Part shown: positions 48,485 through 60,105 of the stretch, piece after piece
How the letters are laid out: every line of letters begins with the position of its first letter
How positions within the stretch are numbered: position 1 is the stretch's first letter
Origin: Guadua angustifolia
Lineage: Eukaryota > Streptophyta > Magnoliopsida > Poales > Poaceae
Assembly: GCA_036346375.1 (NCBI GenBank)
Contig: CM070520.1
Coordinates: forward strand, 20,560,852 to 20,624,851
DNA length: 64,000 nucleotides
Direction of reading: 5' to 3'
Notes under the pieces: model-generated
Seen by the model: only the letters and a program-made list of their open reading frames with translations
Told to the model about the DNA's origin: nothing
The model's database searches: none
Position numbers and translations under genes: made by a program

Positions 48485-48725
48485 CTCACATTTATAGGGG
48501 GCGATGCTAACTTCCGCTTTGAGCGGGAAAACGCAATGCCCTCCGCATATCTTAGGGTTGCCCTAGGGCGCGCTTCAAGATGGGCCTGTGACCATGTGCA
48601 GTGAATCACTGTACATAAGCACAATTGGGCCAAAACTAGTTTGGGAAACGGTATGCCCCATGATGGGCCAAAAGCCAATGACCGCGTTAGACGTGATTTG
48701 GGTACCTTTCAAATATAAACATCCT
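48485..48725 (-). promoter_or_regulatory. Antisense promoter region, copy 2
   Basis: A TATA-like box (CTATAAA on the minus strand, 48491-48497) lies about 160 bp upstream of the ATG of the large antisense ORF. The flanking sequence up to 48725 is the second copy of the block at 42640-42880. Confidence 0.55.
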
Positions 48726-49039
48726 CTTATGATATGCCTCATGACAGGTCGTATGCTGGATACCGTTTGAAACAGGATCAGATATCATAAAGATAGTTTA
48801 AAACATAAATTCCAGAGGTACGCTTCATGACAGGCCAATAGCTGTGTGCTCTGGTGCACAGGTACCACTCGGTTAAAAGCCAACTTGAGCGGAGATATTC
48901 TCCATACTGAGTCGTGTGCTGATCCGAGAAATCGGGTTGGGAACCACTCGGAATAGCGTCACGTGGAGATCTATCGAGTCCTTCACAGCCTACTTGCCTA
49001 CTACAAAGCACTCGGCGGCATAAAAGACTAGTCGGGAAG
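48726..49039. other. 3' part of the Tat element, no gene
   Basis: About 310 bp follows the antisense promoter with no clear frame. A 3' LTR matching 30999-32021 should follow but does not; the element appears cut here. Confidence 0.4.
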
Positions 49040-51815
49040 CATCAATTAACAAAATGTAATTGAATAATAATTGAATTTGATATAACAACTACACAGGTTT
49101 CAACCACTTGACTGGCTCCAACCGCCAAACCAAAAACCGTGAGTTCCAACCACTCACAGATTCCCAAACCATCATTTTCATTTAAAACAAAACAATAAGA
49201 TCTACAATGTGCTAGCGTACCTTACCTGCCCTTGACCGTAGGCACGGCTACTTAAGTAGTTTTAACTCTGTAGAGTGTGTACAACTTTACCCACAAGACA
49301 TGATCGACTCTTGTTGTCATGCAATTAACACACTTCCTTTGGTGTATCGACAGAGAGATCATGACAAGGTCTTTACAATGCACGACCCCGCTATTAACTT
49401 CGTCCGCTAAGGTTTCACCGCTGTTAGGGTTCTAGCCACCCAACATGAAGCCCCTCTTGCGCCTTTAAGTAGTGTCTACATCTAGCACCCACATCCTACC
49501 AAATGGCAAAGCCAATAACGAGACGCATAAATTAATTAGCCAGGTCGTACCCATATAGACTTGTGGTTGTACGGTAGTGCTTGGTCCATGATAACACATG
49601 CTTCGGTCCTTAATTGGCTAGGGCAGAACAATCACTTTACAAGGTCTCGTGCATCCAGCACCCACCAAACATCCATCCGCCCCGGTGTAAGCCATTTTCA
49701 CTTTATTTCATTTAAATAACAAAAGCAATACCAATTGCCACAATTTCACAAATAAGTTTAAACAATATTTGAAAAGTTTTCCATAATGGCATAATACCAA
49801 AATGTTTAAGCTAGACTAAGCAATTCTACCGTCCCATGCTACACTATTGGTTATTACCAGATAAAGTAGCTAGATATCATCTAGGGAGACAAAGGTTGTC
49901 ATGATTAAAGTCAATGAGGGTATACCAAGTCTAGGTTTTAGCTACATCTTAATACTACAGTTAAAGTACATTATGCAAAATAATAAGCATACATAATATA
50001 AAACAACATAAGGTTTTCATAAAATCTGGAATCAACATGTTCAAGGAAGACTTGCCTTCGTTGCCTCCTGTTGGTTCTACCTCTGCCTAATGATTCGCCT
50101 GAGTTTTGACTGCGTCGTCTACACGTGAAACGAGAATAAATAAATAAAACAAATTCAAACAAAATTCAAAAATTGAAAAGAATGCTATTGGAAGATAGAT
50201 CATGAATTTAGAAATTTGAATCACTAGAATAGGAGCTCGGACGGAGGAGAACGGGCTCCTGGAAGTCTCTCGAGTCAGAAAAATCAGAGAAAAATCAAGG
50301 GGGTGACATGTGTCAACACGTGATTGGCTAGAATTTTGCATTTTCGAGAAAATCAGAAAAACAAAAATAAATGTCGTCTGACATGTTGGACCCACATGTC
50401 AGTGGTTGGCCCATAGTGGACCGGGAGCACCAAGAAGACTTGCGGTGACATGGTGGACCATGCTTATGTGGATGCCACGCGGGAGGCTAGGGCTGATGTG
50501 GCAGACGACGTGTCGCTGACACGGCTGCCACGTTGGGATGATGCGGCACGGCACGGGTGGCGAAGCGACACTAACCGGGTGGGAGCACGAAGTGACGTGG
50601 CGCTGACTGGGAGACACGGGGCGGCGCGAGCGCTGACGCGGCACGGCCACGCGTCGCACATCCAGTGGCGGCGCGGGATCGGACGGTGGAGGGCAACGAC
50701 GCAGCGACGACGACGTGGCTCGATACGAGATGATGGGGGGTGATCGGACGGCCTGGCGACGTGGCGCAATCTCAGGCACTGGCGTGCGATTAGACAGCTA
50801 CCGTTCAGCGAAGGAGGTCGACAGCGGGGCGGCGGCACTACTCACCGGCAACGAGGAAGAAGACGTGGAAGACGGCGGAGAACGGCCGGATCGGAATCGG
50901 TTTTGCTCGGATCGGGAAGAGGGCGACGCGGGCAATGCAAAAAAGCAACTGGCGATGGCGGAGACGCACCGGAGAGGCTAGATGGTGGGGAGAAAGGCTT
51001 TGGGCAGCAGCGCAATTCCGGCGAGGTCGCACGGTGCAACGGAGGGGTCTCGGGCGGCATGGAAGAGTCGGCGGGTGCGACGCGGAACGGAGAGCATGGC
51101 ACGGGATGCAGCGCCGGCGGCGGCTTTTATAGCCTCGGGAGGCGAGTCCACATGAAAATCGAGGATGACTACGGCTAGGGTTTCCTAGTGATGGCAGTGG
51201 CGTGGGGCGACGTGGCGCAACGCTTGCCATCCACGCGGCAGCTATCGAACGGCCAAGAGAGCGTGGCTTGCGCGGCACATTCCAGACCGTGCGATCAAAT
51301 CCGACGTAGGGATTGGCTTGAGCTAGGGTTTCCGGTGGACTGGGCTAGAATTTCTTGGGCCAGAGCAAGAGCAGGCCAGGTCGAGCTGGGCCGAGGCGCC
51401 AAGTGAGCTAAATAAATAGGAACTACGACGGGAATAGGATTGGCCGAGAAGGCGAATAGGAATGCGCCGAAGAGATGAACAAAAACGGGCTGAGGAGAAG
51501 GATTCAGCCCGGGAGGAAAAAGAAATATTAAAATGATTTCCAAATTTAGAAAATCCCAGAAATTCGAATAAAAGCAAATAAATTCAAATAAATAGCAAAT
51601 AAATTCAGAAAAATCTCCAAAAATACAGAAAAATTCCTTGAAGCACAAGGAACCCAAAAAAAACTTGAAATCTTTTGTTTGATGGATAGATTAGTCAAAT
51701 TAAATCCTTTTATTTTTTAGAAAATTCAAATTAAGCTTTAATTAATTTGAGGAAAATGTAAATGGTTTAATTTTAAATTCAAACACTCAAGCACTCAAAT
51801 TTTTGGAATGTTACA
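49040..51815 (-). repeat. Tekay-type LTR, left end uncertain
   Basis: The right end TTTTTGGAATGTTACA (51815) gives a minus-strand start TGTAACATTCC like the other Tekay LTRs here. Inside are shared landmarks: the block around AATTTGAATCACTAGAATAGGAGC near 50212 matches TAGGAACTGGAATCACCC in the 16608 copy. A GC-rich stretch (50400-51420) gives overlapping open frames on both strands, but these lack family motifs. No internal region is attached, so it is a solo or truncated LTR. Confidence 0.6.
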
Positions 51816-52617
51816 CAAAATTAGGCTAGCCAAGATGCCTGCGTCCCCCCTGTTGCAAGATCTAGCCAGTGGTTGTCACCTACAATACAGTGGCCACGAG
51901 GAAGCACCAAGAAAGGGGAGAGGGAGACATTCAGGCAAAAAAGGGTGGGGCTATGCTTCTTTCATCCCTCATTTATTCTTTTTTTCCTAGGAAGTGGGGC
52001 AAAACAAGTGCTTCGAGCATCATCCCAAGTGCTCGATGAGGCCCAACTTTGGGCGATCTCGATAACACCCTAAAACACACTAACACGGGTGAATGACTCC
52101 ATGTCAATGAAAACGCCCACGAGCGATGCCCCTAGCACCCGTAGGATGGCAATGTATAGACTTGCATGAGGGCACATTGTGCATGTGGGAGGAGTCACTA
52201 AGATGCCTTGACTCAAGGCTCTAAAGGGTCCAAGTGTTAGCTAAACACTGCTCAGCATAAGTTTCGACCAAAGTGGCTTGAGCGCTTGAGAGATGTGTAA
52301 AGCTTGCAACACCTATTGAGAGCTAACATGAGTGCCTGCACTCGGACCAGCCCCAAGGAGGCCAAAATGGTCTTGCCTTACTATGTCGCCATGGTGAGCA
52401 GAGATGCATTAGGGAGTGGTTTTAATGTCTTGGCACTCGACCTTGTCCCCATGAGTGCCTCTAAAGGTGCCTGATGGATAGGGGGGCTGGTGTCAAAGGA
52501 CATCCTATAGCCTAAACCATATGACCTCTCGGGGGCTAGTGCTGGAGGACATCCTACAGCTTCCTCTCGAGGGCTGTTCACTATGCCACGCGTGGAGTAA
52601 GTAGATTCTCAGGGAAA
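51816..52617. other. Unclassified sequence, probably LTR
   Basis: There is no convincing reading frame. Its continuity with the tandem array and TATA box to the right suggests it is U3 of an LTR, but I found no paired copy in the window. Confidence 0.3.
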
Positions 52618-52925
52618 TCTCCTCATACCCCACGACCCCTCTTAGAGGGAGTGTTGAGGGGAGGTCCCCTCGTACCCCGCAAGGCCTCCTAGAGGGAGTA
52701 TTGAGGGGAGGTCCCCTCGTACCCTAAGGGCATACCTCACGAGCCCTCCAAAGGGAGTGTTGAGGGGAGGTCCCCTCGTACCACACGAGCATACCTCATG
52801 AGCCCTCCTAGAAGGAGTGTTGAGGGGAGGTCCTCTCGTACTATGAGAGCATACCACGCGAGCTCTCTAAAGGAAGTGTTGTTGGAGGTCCCCTCATACC
52901 TCGCGGACCCTCTCAAAGGAAGTAC
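52618..52925. repeat. Tandem array, about five units of 60 bp
   Basis: The core GGGAGTGTTGAGGGGAGG followed by TCCCCTCGTACC recurs from about 52645, 52692, 52751, 52811 and 52871. The spacing is 47 then 60, 60, 60 bp. Each unit centres on a near-palindrome, GGGGAGGTCCCCT. The last unit is the most diverged. It lies about 300 bp upstream of a TATA box, as an array in an LTR promoter would. Confidence 0.82.
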
Positions 52926-53228
52926 GTGGAATGGCCTTCAGTCCTCCTAGAGGCCTTGCCTCGTCCTCCATCCTTAGGGCATATGGTGAAATGCCCAATT
53001 CAAGAGGGCGCCCCTTGATGCGTCCATGAAGATAGGTGGACACCCTCGTCCTGCTCGGGACCAATTGCCAAGTGGGGCCACCAAGTCCGCTACGAGACCT
53101 CGAAGCCAAAGGCCTATCCCTATGAGACGATGATGTGGGATCCATTACTTCCTCACTAGAATGACCAAGATGCCATCGCTTAAGCTGCTCTAGTAGGGGT
53201 AGGATGGTATTTGTGTAACAGGTCGAGC

Positions 53229-53236
53229 GCCTATAA
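53229..53236 (+). promoter_or_regulatory. TATA box downstream of the tandem array
   Basis: CCTATAAAAGCTC near 53229-53241, followed within 50 bp by ATTAATACATGAC, gives a core promoter and possible end signal of an LTR in plus orientation. Confidence 0.45.
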
Positions 53237-53563
53237 AAGCTCACTATAATTCATGCTTGTAACTTGAACTCTCATTAATACATGACATACCACTGGTGTG
53301 CTCTCAGGGAGCCTGGACCAGGAGGTACCCCTCTACTCCCTCTGGGAGCACACTAACAGGAGTTGGGTGTCTACCTTAGTGCCTGAACTTATATAAACCC
53401 CCATGTCAACTCTCTATCTAGTGGATGGCAGCCCGTGGAGTGGCCGACATTAGCCCTCACTCTGATGTCTCATTTTGCAACATGTGACATCTAGTGGCTT
53501 GAGTCTCATCATGTATTGATAGCTCAATTTGCTTGCTCTAGCTCTCCTAGAAACAGTGCTATT

Positions 53564-53890
53564 ATTTACAAATAGTTAGGGCTTATGCATATATCCTTGT
53601 AGCATGCGACTGTAGTTTGCAAATGGTTGAAGTCCATACATCTAGCTCTTTGTGGCATGATGTTGTTGTTAGCAAATAGTTGGGGATCATGCAATTAATT
53701 CTTATAGCGTATGACTATAGTTTGCAAATGTGTTTTGCAAATAGTTGAAGAATATACACCTACTCTTCATGGCATGATGCTATTATTTGCAAATACGTTG
53801 TGCAAATAATTGAGACTCATACGTCTAGTCCTTGTAGCATGTGATTGTAATTTGTAAATGTGTTTTGTAGATGGTTGAAGTCCATGGATC
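53564..53890. repeat. Degenerate tandem repeat, units of 52-65 bp
   Basis: Six units each begin with TTTGCAAAT or a variant, followed by a GTTGAAG-like segment and end in a GTAGCATG-CGACTGTAG-like or GGCATGATG segment. Unit length drifts because the later units carry an extra GTGTTTTGCAAAT. It is probably the U3 of the Sirevirus-like LTR that ends at 54848. Confidence 0.65.
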
Positions 53891-54059
53891 TTTGCTTGGG
53901 AATTAATTCTTGATTTAGTTTTTTATTTGAATGGAAACTACATTGGTGACGACATGTCCTAGAGGAATACAGAGCACTAAGGATGTTTACCCAATTTATT
54001 TCTAGTTGAACGGTCACTAAACTGCATTTAATGCACTAGCCATTATATTGGGGAGAACA

Positions 54060-54848
54060 TGTTAGACCAAGTGGAAGACATGTTTGGTCCAATGTATTTT
54101 TGCTAATTTCGGTTCCAAAGGTTCGTTTTTGTTGTGTGGGTTATAAATAACCCCTTGTGGTTGGCTATGAGAGAATCTTGCTTGGCATCTTACTTCTCTT
54201 TTAAGCTAATACAAGCTTCTCCACACAATTGTGCATGTGTTGCACCTTGTGAGCTAGAGCTCTAGGTGTATGTATTGTATTTGGAGGTAGATTGAGTATT
54301 CACTTGTGCATGTGTTATACTTGTTGAGAGTGAAGTAAGGGACTTGGTTTGTTACTGTTGGTGTTTGTCGACACTTAGACGGCTTAGAGGAGTCGTGGTC
54401 TAGTGATCTTCTCATAAAACTTGTGAGAAGGTCTAGTGTGTTGTGAAAGTTAGAACTCACCTATTCGGAGGGGAAAAGAACTACCACTAGTGGATTTGAG
54501 GTGTTTGACTTAATTCGTGGAGTCAGACCAATTTGTTTGAGTTTACCTCAATGTAAATTAAAGGAGACTAGCAAATCTCCAAACACCGCCAAAGAGACCA
54601 TATAGGCTTGTGTTGGTTTGCTCTCCTATGTTTTACATCCTTCAATTTAATTGCTTGTTTATCACACTAGGATTATAAACTTTGACATAGACTTTGGTTA
54701 TTAGTACACTTAATTGAGACTAGTTGATTTAGTCTTTAATTATGCAAAACTGTTTTAATTTATACTTTCGCATGTAAAACTGATTTTGGTCAAAGAAAAT
54801 TTAAAACAGTCTATTCACCCCTCTCTAGTTGGCTACATCGACCTTACA
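54060..54848 (+). repeat. Sirevirus-like LTR (left edge uncertain)
   Basis: It ends ATTCACCCCTCTCTAGTTGG...CGACCTTACA at 54848, closely matching the LTR end at 29610-29650. A TATA box (TTATAAATAACC, about 54138-54150) lies inside. The left edge may be at TGTTAGACC (54060), after a purine-rich GGGGAGAACA, or further left and include the tandem repeat. Confidence 0.55.
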
Positions 54849-55654
54849 ACATTGCACACATTCCTCACTCTAAATTTGGCCATTTTTTTAAAAAAGGAAT
54901 GACTATTTGGATTAATCACCAGATGTTTTATTGAGTTCTTTTATCGTGTGTGATCCGAACCGTAAATTGATAGGTTTTTTTATTGAATGATTGCTCGTGT
55001 TAATACTTAAGGGCCTTTTTGGAATATAGGAATTCAGAAACACATGAATATGACAAAAACAGGAATTCTATGATCGGCATAGTTGTTATAGACTAAAGTA
55101 AAATTTTCAAGAGAGGTTTGAGTGGATGCTTGTTTTCCTGCAAAATTCTTATAAAAGTATAACATCCCATAGGAATTTCATAGGAACGCTCTTAGCCTTT
55201 TCCTTGAACCAAATACCTCGAATATGAATTTTTTTTCTATCAGGTCATGTTTGAATGAGTGGTAACTTCCTAAGAGATTTTAAGATTTAGTTTAAATTTA
55301 AATTAGATTTCAAAATATTTCAATGAAATACCCTAATCCAAACACCCCTTAAGAATAGATTCCTACAAAATTCCTTTGTTTTTCCTTGGCCCATTTTAGA
55401 ACAGCTTTTGATTGTACAGATTCTAAATTTTTCAAGAATTAGATAGGTGACAGCTTCTGATTCTCTAAGAATCCATATTCTAAATTCTTCAAAAAGCTTT
55501 TGAGAAGCTTCTTTTACAATCAAAATTAGATTTTTATATAAAATAAAAAACTATCACCCATATGATTACCAGATAATCTAAAATTAAAATCTTCATACTC
55601 AGATGTTGTTCGAAACTGTCCCTAGAAGGGCCACGAGAGCCGAGAGGTGTACTG
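54849..55654. other. AT-rich intergenic sequence with a MITE-like element
   Basis: No gene is seen. A likely MITE is at 55009-55352: left end AAGGGCCTTTTTGGAAT, right end ATCCAAACACCCCTT, which are partial inverted repeats. The target duplication is not clear. Confidence 0.4.
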
Positions 55655-55659
55655 ATCTG

Positions 55660-55864
55660 TGTTAGGAAACCCTAAGGCCCACGAAGGCCCATATTGGTCC
55701 CTTGCCGAAACCCTAGACGTAGGCTATAAATATAGAGGAGGGGTGCCACCTCATTGTACATGCAATCAGAAATAATAGATCAATTCCTCCAATCTCTCTG
55801 TGTCTCTATTCTCCACTTTTCATCTATCGGAACCCCGGACTACTCGGTAGCGAGGTTTTCAACA
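55660..55864 (+). repeat. 5' LTR of the short-LTR copia element
   Basis: 205 bp from TGTTAGGAAACC to TTTTCAACA, with an intact TATA box TATAAATA at 55725-55732. Confidence 0.94.
55725..55732 (+). promoter_or_regulatory. TATA box of the copia 5' LTR
   Basis: GGCTATAAATATAG; the matching position in the 3' LTR (about 60979) reads TAGAAATA, so only the 5' copy keeps the box. Confidence 0.6.
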
Positions 55865-55907
55865 CGCTATTAGCATGAGCCTCTACCGCCGACGCAGAAT
55901 TGAAAAG

Positions 55908-56956
55908 ATGTCTAGCATTGTGAACCGTGAATTTGAAGAACTGGCCCCGCATGGTCAAAACTACCTCACATGGGCATCGACGTTAAGATCATACTTGGGG
56001 CAAGCTCCAAGCCGCCATCGGCTTAGGGTCCTCAAGGACGCCGCAACCTAGAGCCGAAAGGTAGCGATCAAGCTTTGCACTTCCTTAGGCATCACCTCTC
56101 ACCACTTTGAAGAATGAATATATGGCTGTGGAAAGTGCATTTGAGCTATGGACTGCACTTCAGAAGCAGTTCGAGAAGCTCAAGTACACCATCTTGCCCC
56201 AAGCACAACAAGATTGGGTTCGCCTGAGGTTTGCGGACTACAGAACAGTGGTTGAGTACAATTCTGCCTTGCACAAAATTTGTACCAATCTCTCCCTATG
56301 TGGCAAGCAGATCACTGATGAGGAGAAGATTGAGAAAACTCTTTCCACTTTTCACCCTAATGCTATCCAGAGCACTCGCAGCTATCGTCAGGACGCATAC
56401 AAGGAGTATAGTGAACTGATTGATGTTATGCAAGTTGCTAAGTCACAAGATAACGTTCTTCGCAAGAACTTCGTCTCATAGCCACCTGGAAAAGGTATCG
56501 GACCAGAAGTCAATGTCAATAGTTACAAGGTGAAAAGGCCCACTAACAGGAAGAGAGGCAAGAAGGGTGGAAAAGAGAAGTATCAGGCCAAAGGAAAGTC
56601 CAAAGCCCATGAGAAGTAGGATGGCAAGGAGAAGCCACCCACGAAGCCGCATGGACAGCAGAACCAAACGCGCTTCAGGTGTGGCACTTGGGGACATTGG
56701 TCTAAGATATGTCGGGAATCCAAGGATGTCATCAACGCATATCAAGCCAAGAAGAAGGCCAAAGATAATGCACCAACAGAGGCACATTTCGCCAAAGTAG
56801 GCGATGATGACACCATGGACACTGACACTCCACTTACTTCGTCCTCTCAGTCTAACCTGGACATCGATGCAGCAGCCAAGCTCATGGCAACTGAAGAAAA
56901 AACCCCTATTAATGATAGAGGCAGAAGTCAATGCATTCTTTACAGATTCTGTTTAA
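55908..56956 (+). pseudogene. Copia gag, broken
   Basis: It begins at the ATG near 55909 (MSSIVNREFEELAPHGQNYL), with an early stop after KDAAT. The main gag body is at 56107-56481 (ELWTALQKQFEKLKYTILPQ, then DWVRLRFADYRTVVEYNSAL). An in-frame TAG at 56479-56481 precedes a basic linker and a second stop near 56617. The zinc knuckle FRCGTWGHWSKIC lies near 56675-56715 (its first Cys position is shifted). A frame stays open to about 56956. Confidence 0.8.
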
Positions 56957-57058
56957 TGCATTAATTGCATTATTAGTATTTCTTTTATGGTTGCCTAGTG
57001 CATTTTTGAATAATGATTTGTAAGCTCTAGAAGAGCACGAATTTTCTCATGAATTGAA

Positions 57059-57745
57059 TTGCAATTTATTCTTTATTCCAAGATTCTACCTTTGCAAGCA
57101 ATGTTTGAATTATCTTGCCATTATCGATTAGCATTATACTTTTGTATAGAAACCTGTAGAGTCCAAATGGAGGAGATATGCATTGTTGATAGTGGCACAA
57201 CAAATACAATCTTAAGAGAATCTAAATACTTCCAGTCGATCACGAAGAACGCTGGAAAGATTACTACAATCGCAGGAAGCAATTCATATATAATAGGCTC
57301 CGGAAGAGCCACAATTATATTGCCAATGGGTAGTACTTTGGTAATTGAAGAAGCCCTCTTGTACCCTGAATCAACATGCACTCTCTTAAGTTTTAAAGAC
57401 ACCCGCGCCAATGGGTTTCATGTAGAAACCAATGAAGAAAATAGCAAAGAATATTTGTGCATTGTAAAGCATGCGGTATGTGGAAAAATGGTATTAGAAA
57501 ATGTCCCTCATATGAATCTGGGTTGTACTACACTTAAAATACATGCACCAAGTGTATACTTTTTGAAGACCTGCTTTAGAAGCTCTAAATTATTTTCTTT
57601 ATGGCATTATAAATTAGGTCATCCTGGTCTTAGAATGATGAGAAATATAGTTAACAACTCGCAAGGTCATGGCATTAATATTAAAAATTTCCCGAATCAT
57701 GAAGATTTTGTGTGCCATGCATATGCCAAGGAAATTAATAACTAG
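57059..57745 (+). pseudogene. Copia protease and gag-pre-integrase domain
   Basis: The frame is open for 228 codons. The aspartic protease active site is CIVDSGTTNTIL (about 57182-57217), followed by IGSGRATIILPMGSTL and CTLLSFKDTRANGFH. The gag-pre-integrase/HHCC region is at LWHYKLGHPGLRMM to EDFVCHAYAKE; only one Cys of the expected C..C pair is clear, so the zinc site looks damaged. A stop at 57743-57745 separates it from the integrase core. Confidence 0.82.
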
Positions 57746-58950
57746 ACCTCTATTATGAAAGTACAAAATGAAATCCTGCATTCTCGAACGCATCCAGGAT
57801 ATTTGCGCCCAATTCAGCCATTATCGTATTTTGCTTGCTTATTTCATGGTGCTTATTGATGCTTCCTCAAAATGGTCGCCAGATGTTTGTCGTCAACAAG
57901 AAATCATGCTTTTGCAAAGTCGATCTCGCAGATCATCGAATTAAGAATGTTTTTCCCGATCATCGTGTGAAGTCCATTCAATGGACAATGCCGATTTAAT
58001 TTACTTCAAGGCATTTGATGATTATTGCACAACAACAGAATAGCCGTTGAGCACTCTGCATCGCACGCCCATACGTAAAATGGATTAGCCAAGCACTAAT
58101 AAAGAGGATCAAATTTATAGCCCGACCGCCTCCTCGCTGAAGTTGTAACTTGCCCAACACTTGTTGGGGACACGCATCTCGCATGCAAAGAAGACTCATC
58201 AATTTCGCATCATCGCCTACAATATCCATTCACCTATGTACTGTGTAAGGGTCATCCCAAGATTTCCCATCTTAGAAAATTTGGTTGTATGGTGTATGTA
58301 CCTATACCACCCCCACAGCGAACTGCAATGGGCCCCCTCCGCAAGTCTAGGATATACGTCGGCTATGAGAGTGCATCTATAATCCGGTATTTGGAACCCA
58401 TGACTGGAGACTTGCACACGTACCGATTCGCCGATTGCATCTTTGACGAGGATCGTCGCGTCATTAGGGGAGGAAATCAACCTTGATGAAAAATGCCGAA
58501 ATCATATGGCATTCCACCGATCCCCGCCATGACCCTCAAGACTAATGAAGCAAATCAAGAAGTCCAGAAGATGACTGACGGTAAAACCTCGCAAATGAAC
58601 CGCCTCGATCATTTTGTGATCTCAAGAGCGTGGTTAAGTCCATGTACTGCTAGAAATGCACCAGAGAGGTTGAAATACCAAAGAAAGTAGAAGGTATCTC
58701 TCATCCTGCTCAGAGGCCTCAAAGAAAAAAGACAGGAAATCTGGCTTCTCAAACCTAAAGTACCCGGAGATGTCTGGAGAAAAAAGGGCAAGAGGACTTC
58801 TCACAGCCAATCACAAAAATACCCCAACACAAGAAGGGGAGCCAGTTGAGACCTGGCACTGGAAAGAAGCCTATGGGAAAGGCAATTCCAGATCTAAACC
58901 TTCCATTGCAGGAAGTCATCGGAAATAATGTGTGCGCACACATAGGCGAT
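57746..58950 (+). pseudogene. Copia integrase core and linker, heavily decayed
   Basis: The pieces are in different frames. From about 58257 PRFPILENLVVWCMY, then GPLRKSRIYVGYESASIIRY and FDEDRRVIRG are the part after the integrase catalytic core. The core itself (57800-58200) is barely recognisable. A Lys/Asn-rich linker with stops leads to RT. Confidence 0.6.
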
Positions 58951-59139
58951 GAAAAAGTAAAGGAACTTGCTCCTGCGATGGGGAATAGCAAAGAAGAACA
59001 AGCGTATGCATGAAGAAGCACCCCATGACGAAATGGCCATAAACTTTATAACAACTAAGAATATCTCAATAGAGCAAATACCAATGTCGATGCATACTTT
59101 GCAAAGAAGATTGCCACAATCATCGACTATAATCCCGAG

Positions 59140-60064
59140 CCTGCATCTCTCACAGAATACAAGAAAAGGCTAGATTGGGAAGAATGGAAGAAGGCAATCA
59201 CCGCAGAATTAGTCTCTCTGAACAAAAGAGAGGTGTTTGGGCCAGTATGCCGCACGCCTTCCCATATAAACCCCGTAGGTCACAAATGGGTTTTTGTTCG
59301 GAAGAGGAATTACCTTTAGGTACTTGATCTCAATGGCAGTCAACTTGAAGTTGAAAATGAAACTGATGAATGTTGTCACAGTATATCTGTATGGAAACTT
59401 GGATTCAGAAATATACATGAAAGTACCAGAAGGTATCCCTATTCCGAACCAAGACAGAGCAAATAGAAACCTATACAAAGGAAATTAGAGAAATCATTGT
59501 ATGGGCTAAAGCAACAGAAGAATGTGGTACAATCGCTTGAGCGACTTTCTCGCAAGAAGGGCTACACAAACAAAGGAAAATTGTCTATGTGTATTTATAC
59601 AACGATCCCCGAATGGATTTTGTATAATCTCCGTCTATGTAGATGACTTGAACATCATAGGAACGGATGAAGAAATAGAAAAAGCTTGCTCATACTTGAA
59701 GTCTGAGTTTGAAATGAAAGACTTGGGTAAAACCAAGTTTTGTTTAGGCCTGCAGCTTGAGCATGTCCAAGGAGGAATCTTGGTATACCAATCGTCCTAC
59801 ACGCAGAAAGTGTTGGAAAGATTCGGTTTCGAAAAGGCATATCCTGCCAAGACCCCAATGGTCGGGAGGTCATTACAAGCAGACCTAGACCCATTCAGGC
59901 CTAGGGAAGAGGGGGAGGAAGTCCTGAGAGCGGAATTCCTGTATCTGAGCGCAATTGGAGCACTCATGTACCTCGCAAATAGCACCAGGTCGGACATTGC
60001 GTTCGCCGTGAACTTACTAGCTGGTATAGTGCAGAACCCACCAAAAGGCATTGGAAAAGGATAA
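59140..60064 (+). pseudogene. Copia reverse transcriptase, frameshifted
   Basis: The RT N-terminus is at about 59140-59300 (WEEWKKAITAELVSLNKREV), the middle piece at 59294-59488 (VYLYGNLDSEIYMKVPEGI) and the main piece at 59522-60064. The catalytic motif is YVDDLNIIG (about 59636-59662), followed by SEFEMKDLGKTKFCLGLQLE and LYLSAIGALMYLANSTRSDI. At least two frame changes and one stop interrupt it. Confidence 0.82.
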
Positions 60065-60105
60065 AGGACATATTTCGTTACCTCCAAGGAAGCAAAGACC
60101 TTGGC

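Larger units (their letters stand above)
30999..49040 (+). mobile_element. Tat-lineage Ty3/gypsy element with antisense genes, interrupted twice
   Basis: This is a large plus-strand element: 5' LTR about 30999-32021, gag 32078-33370, protease 33800-34411, RT 34474-35297, RNase H 35370-36437 and integrase 36438-36545 plus 40499-41470. It is followed by a 3' region with two antisense transcription units (42091-42384 and 43019-48332). Antisense genes between pol and the 3' LTR are known from grass Tat elements such as Grande. It is broken by a non-autonomous LTR element (36551-40498) and a solo LTR (45470-47898). No 3' LTR is seen; the sequence is cut near 49040, where a Tekay-type LTR begins. 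The edges at 30999 and 49040 are estimates. Confidence 0.8.

Noticed and set aside
50399..51278. Several overlapping open frames of 80-146 residues on both strands
   Set aside because: They are in the GC-rich part of a Tekay-type LTR, with Arg/Pro/Ser-rich translations on both strands and no recognisable domain.
52642..52857. Repetitive 71-residue frame
   Set aside because: It is only the translation of the 60 bp tandem array; the period is a multiple of three, so the frame stays open by chance.
52618..52925. CRISPR-like array
   Set aside because: The units are contiguous tandem repeats without unique spacers, in plant LTR sequence.
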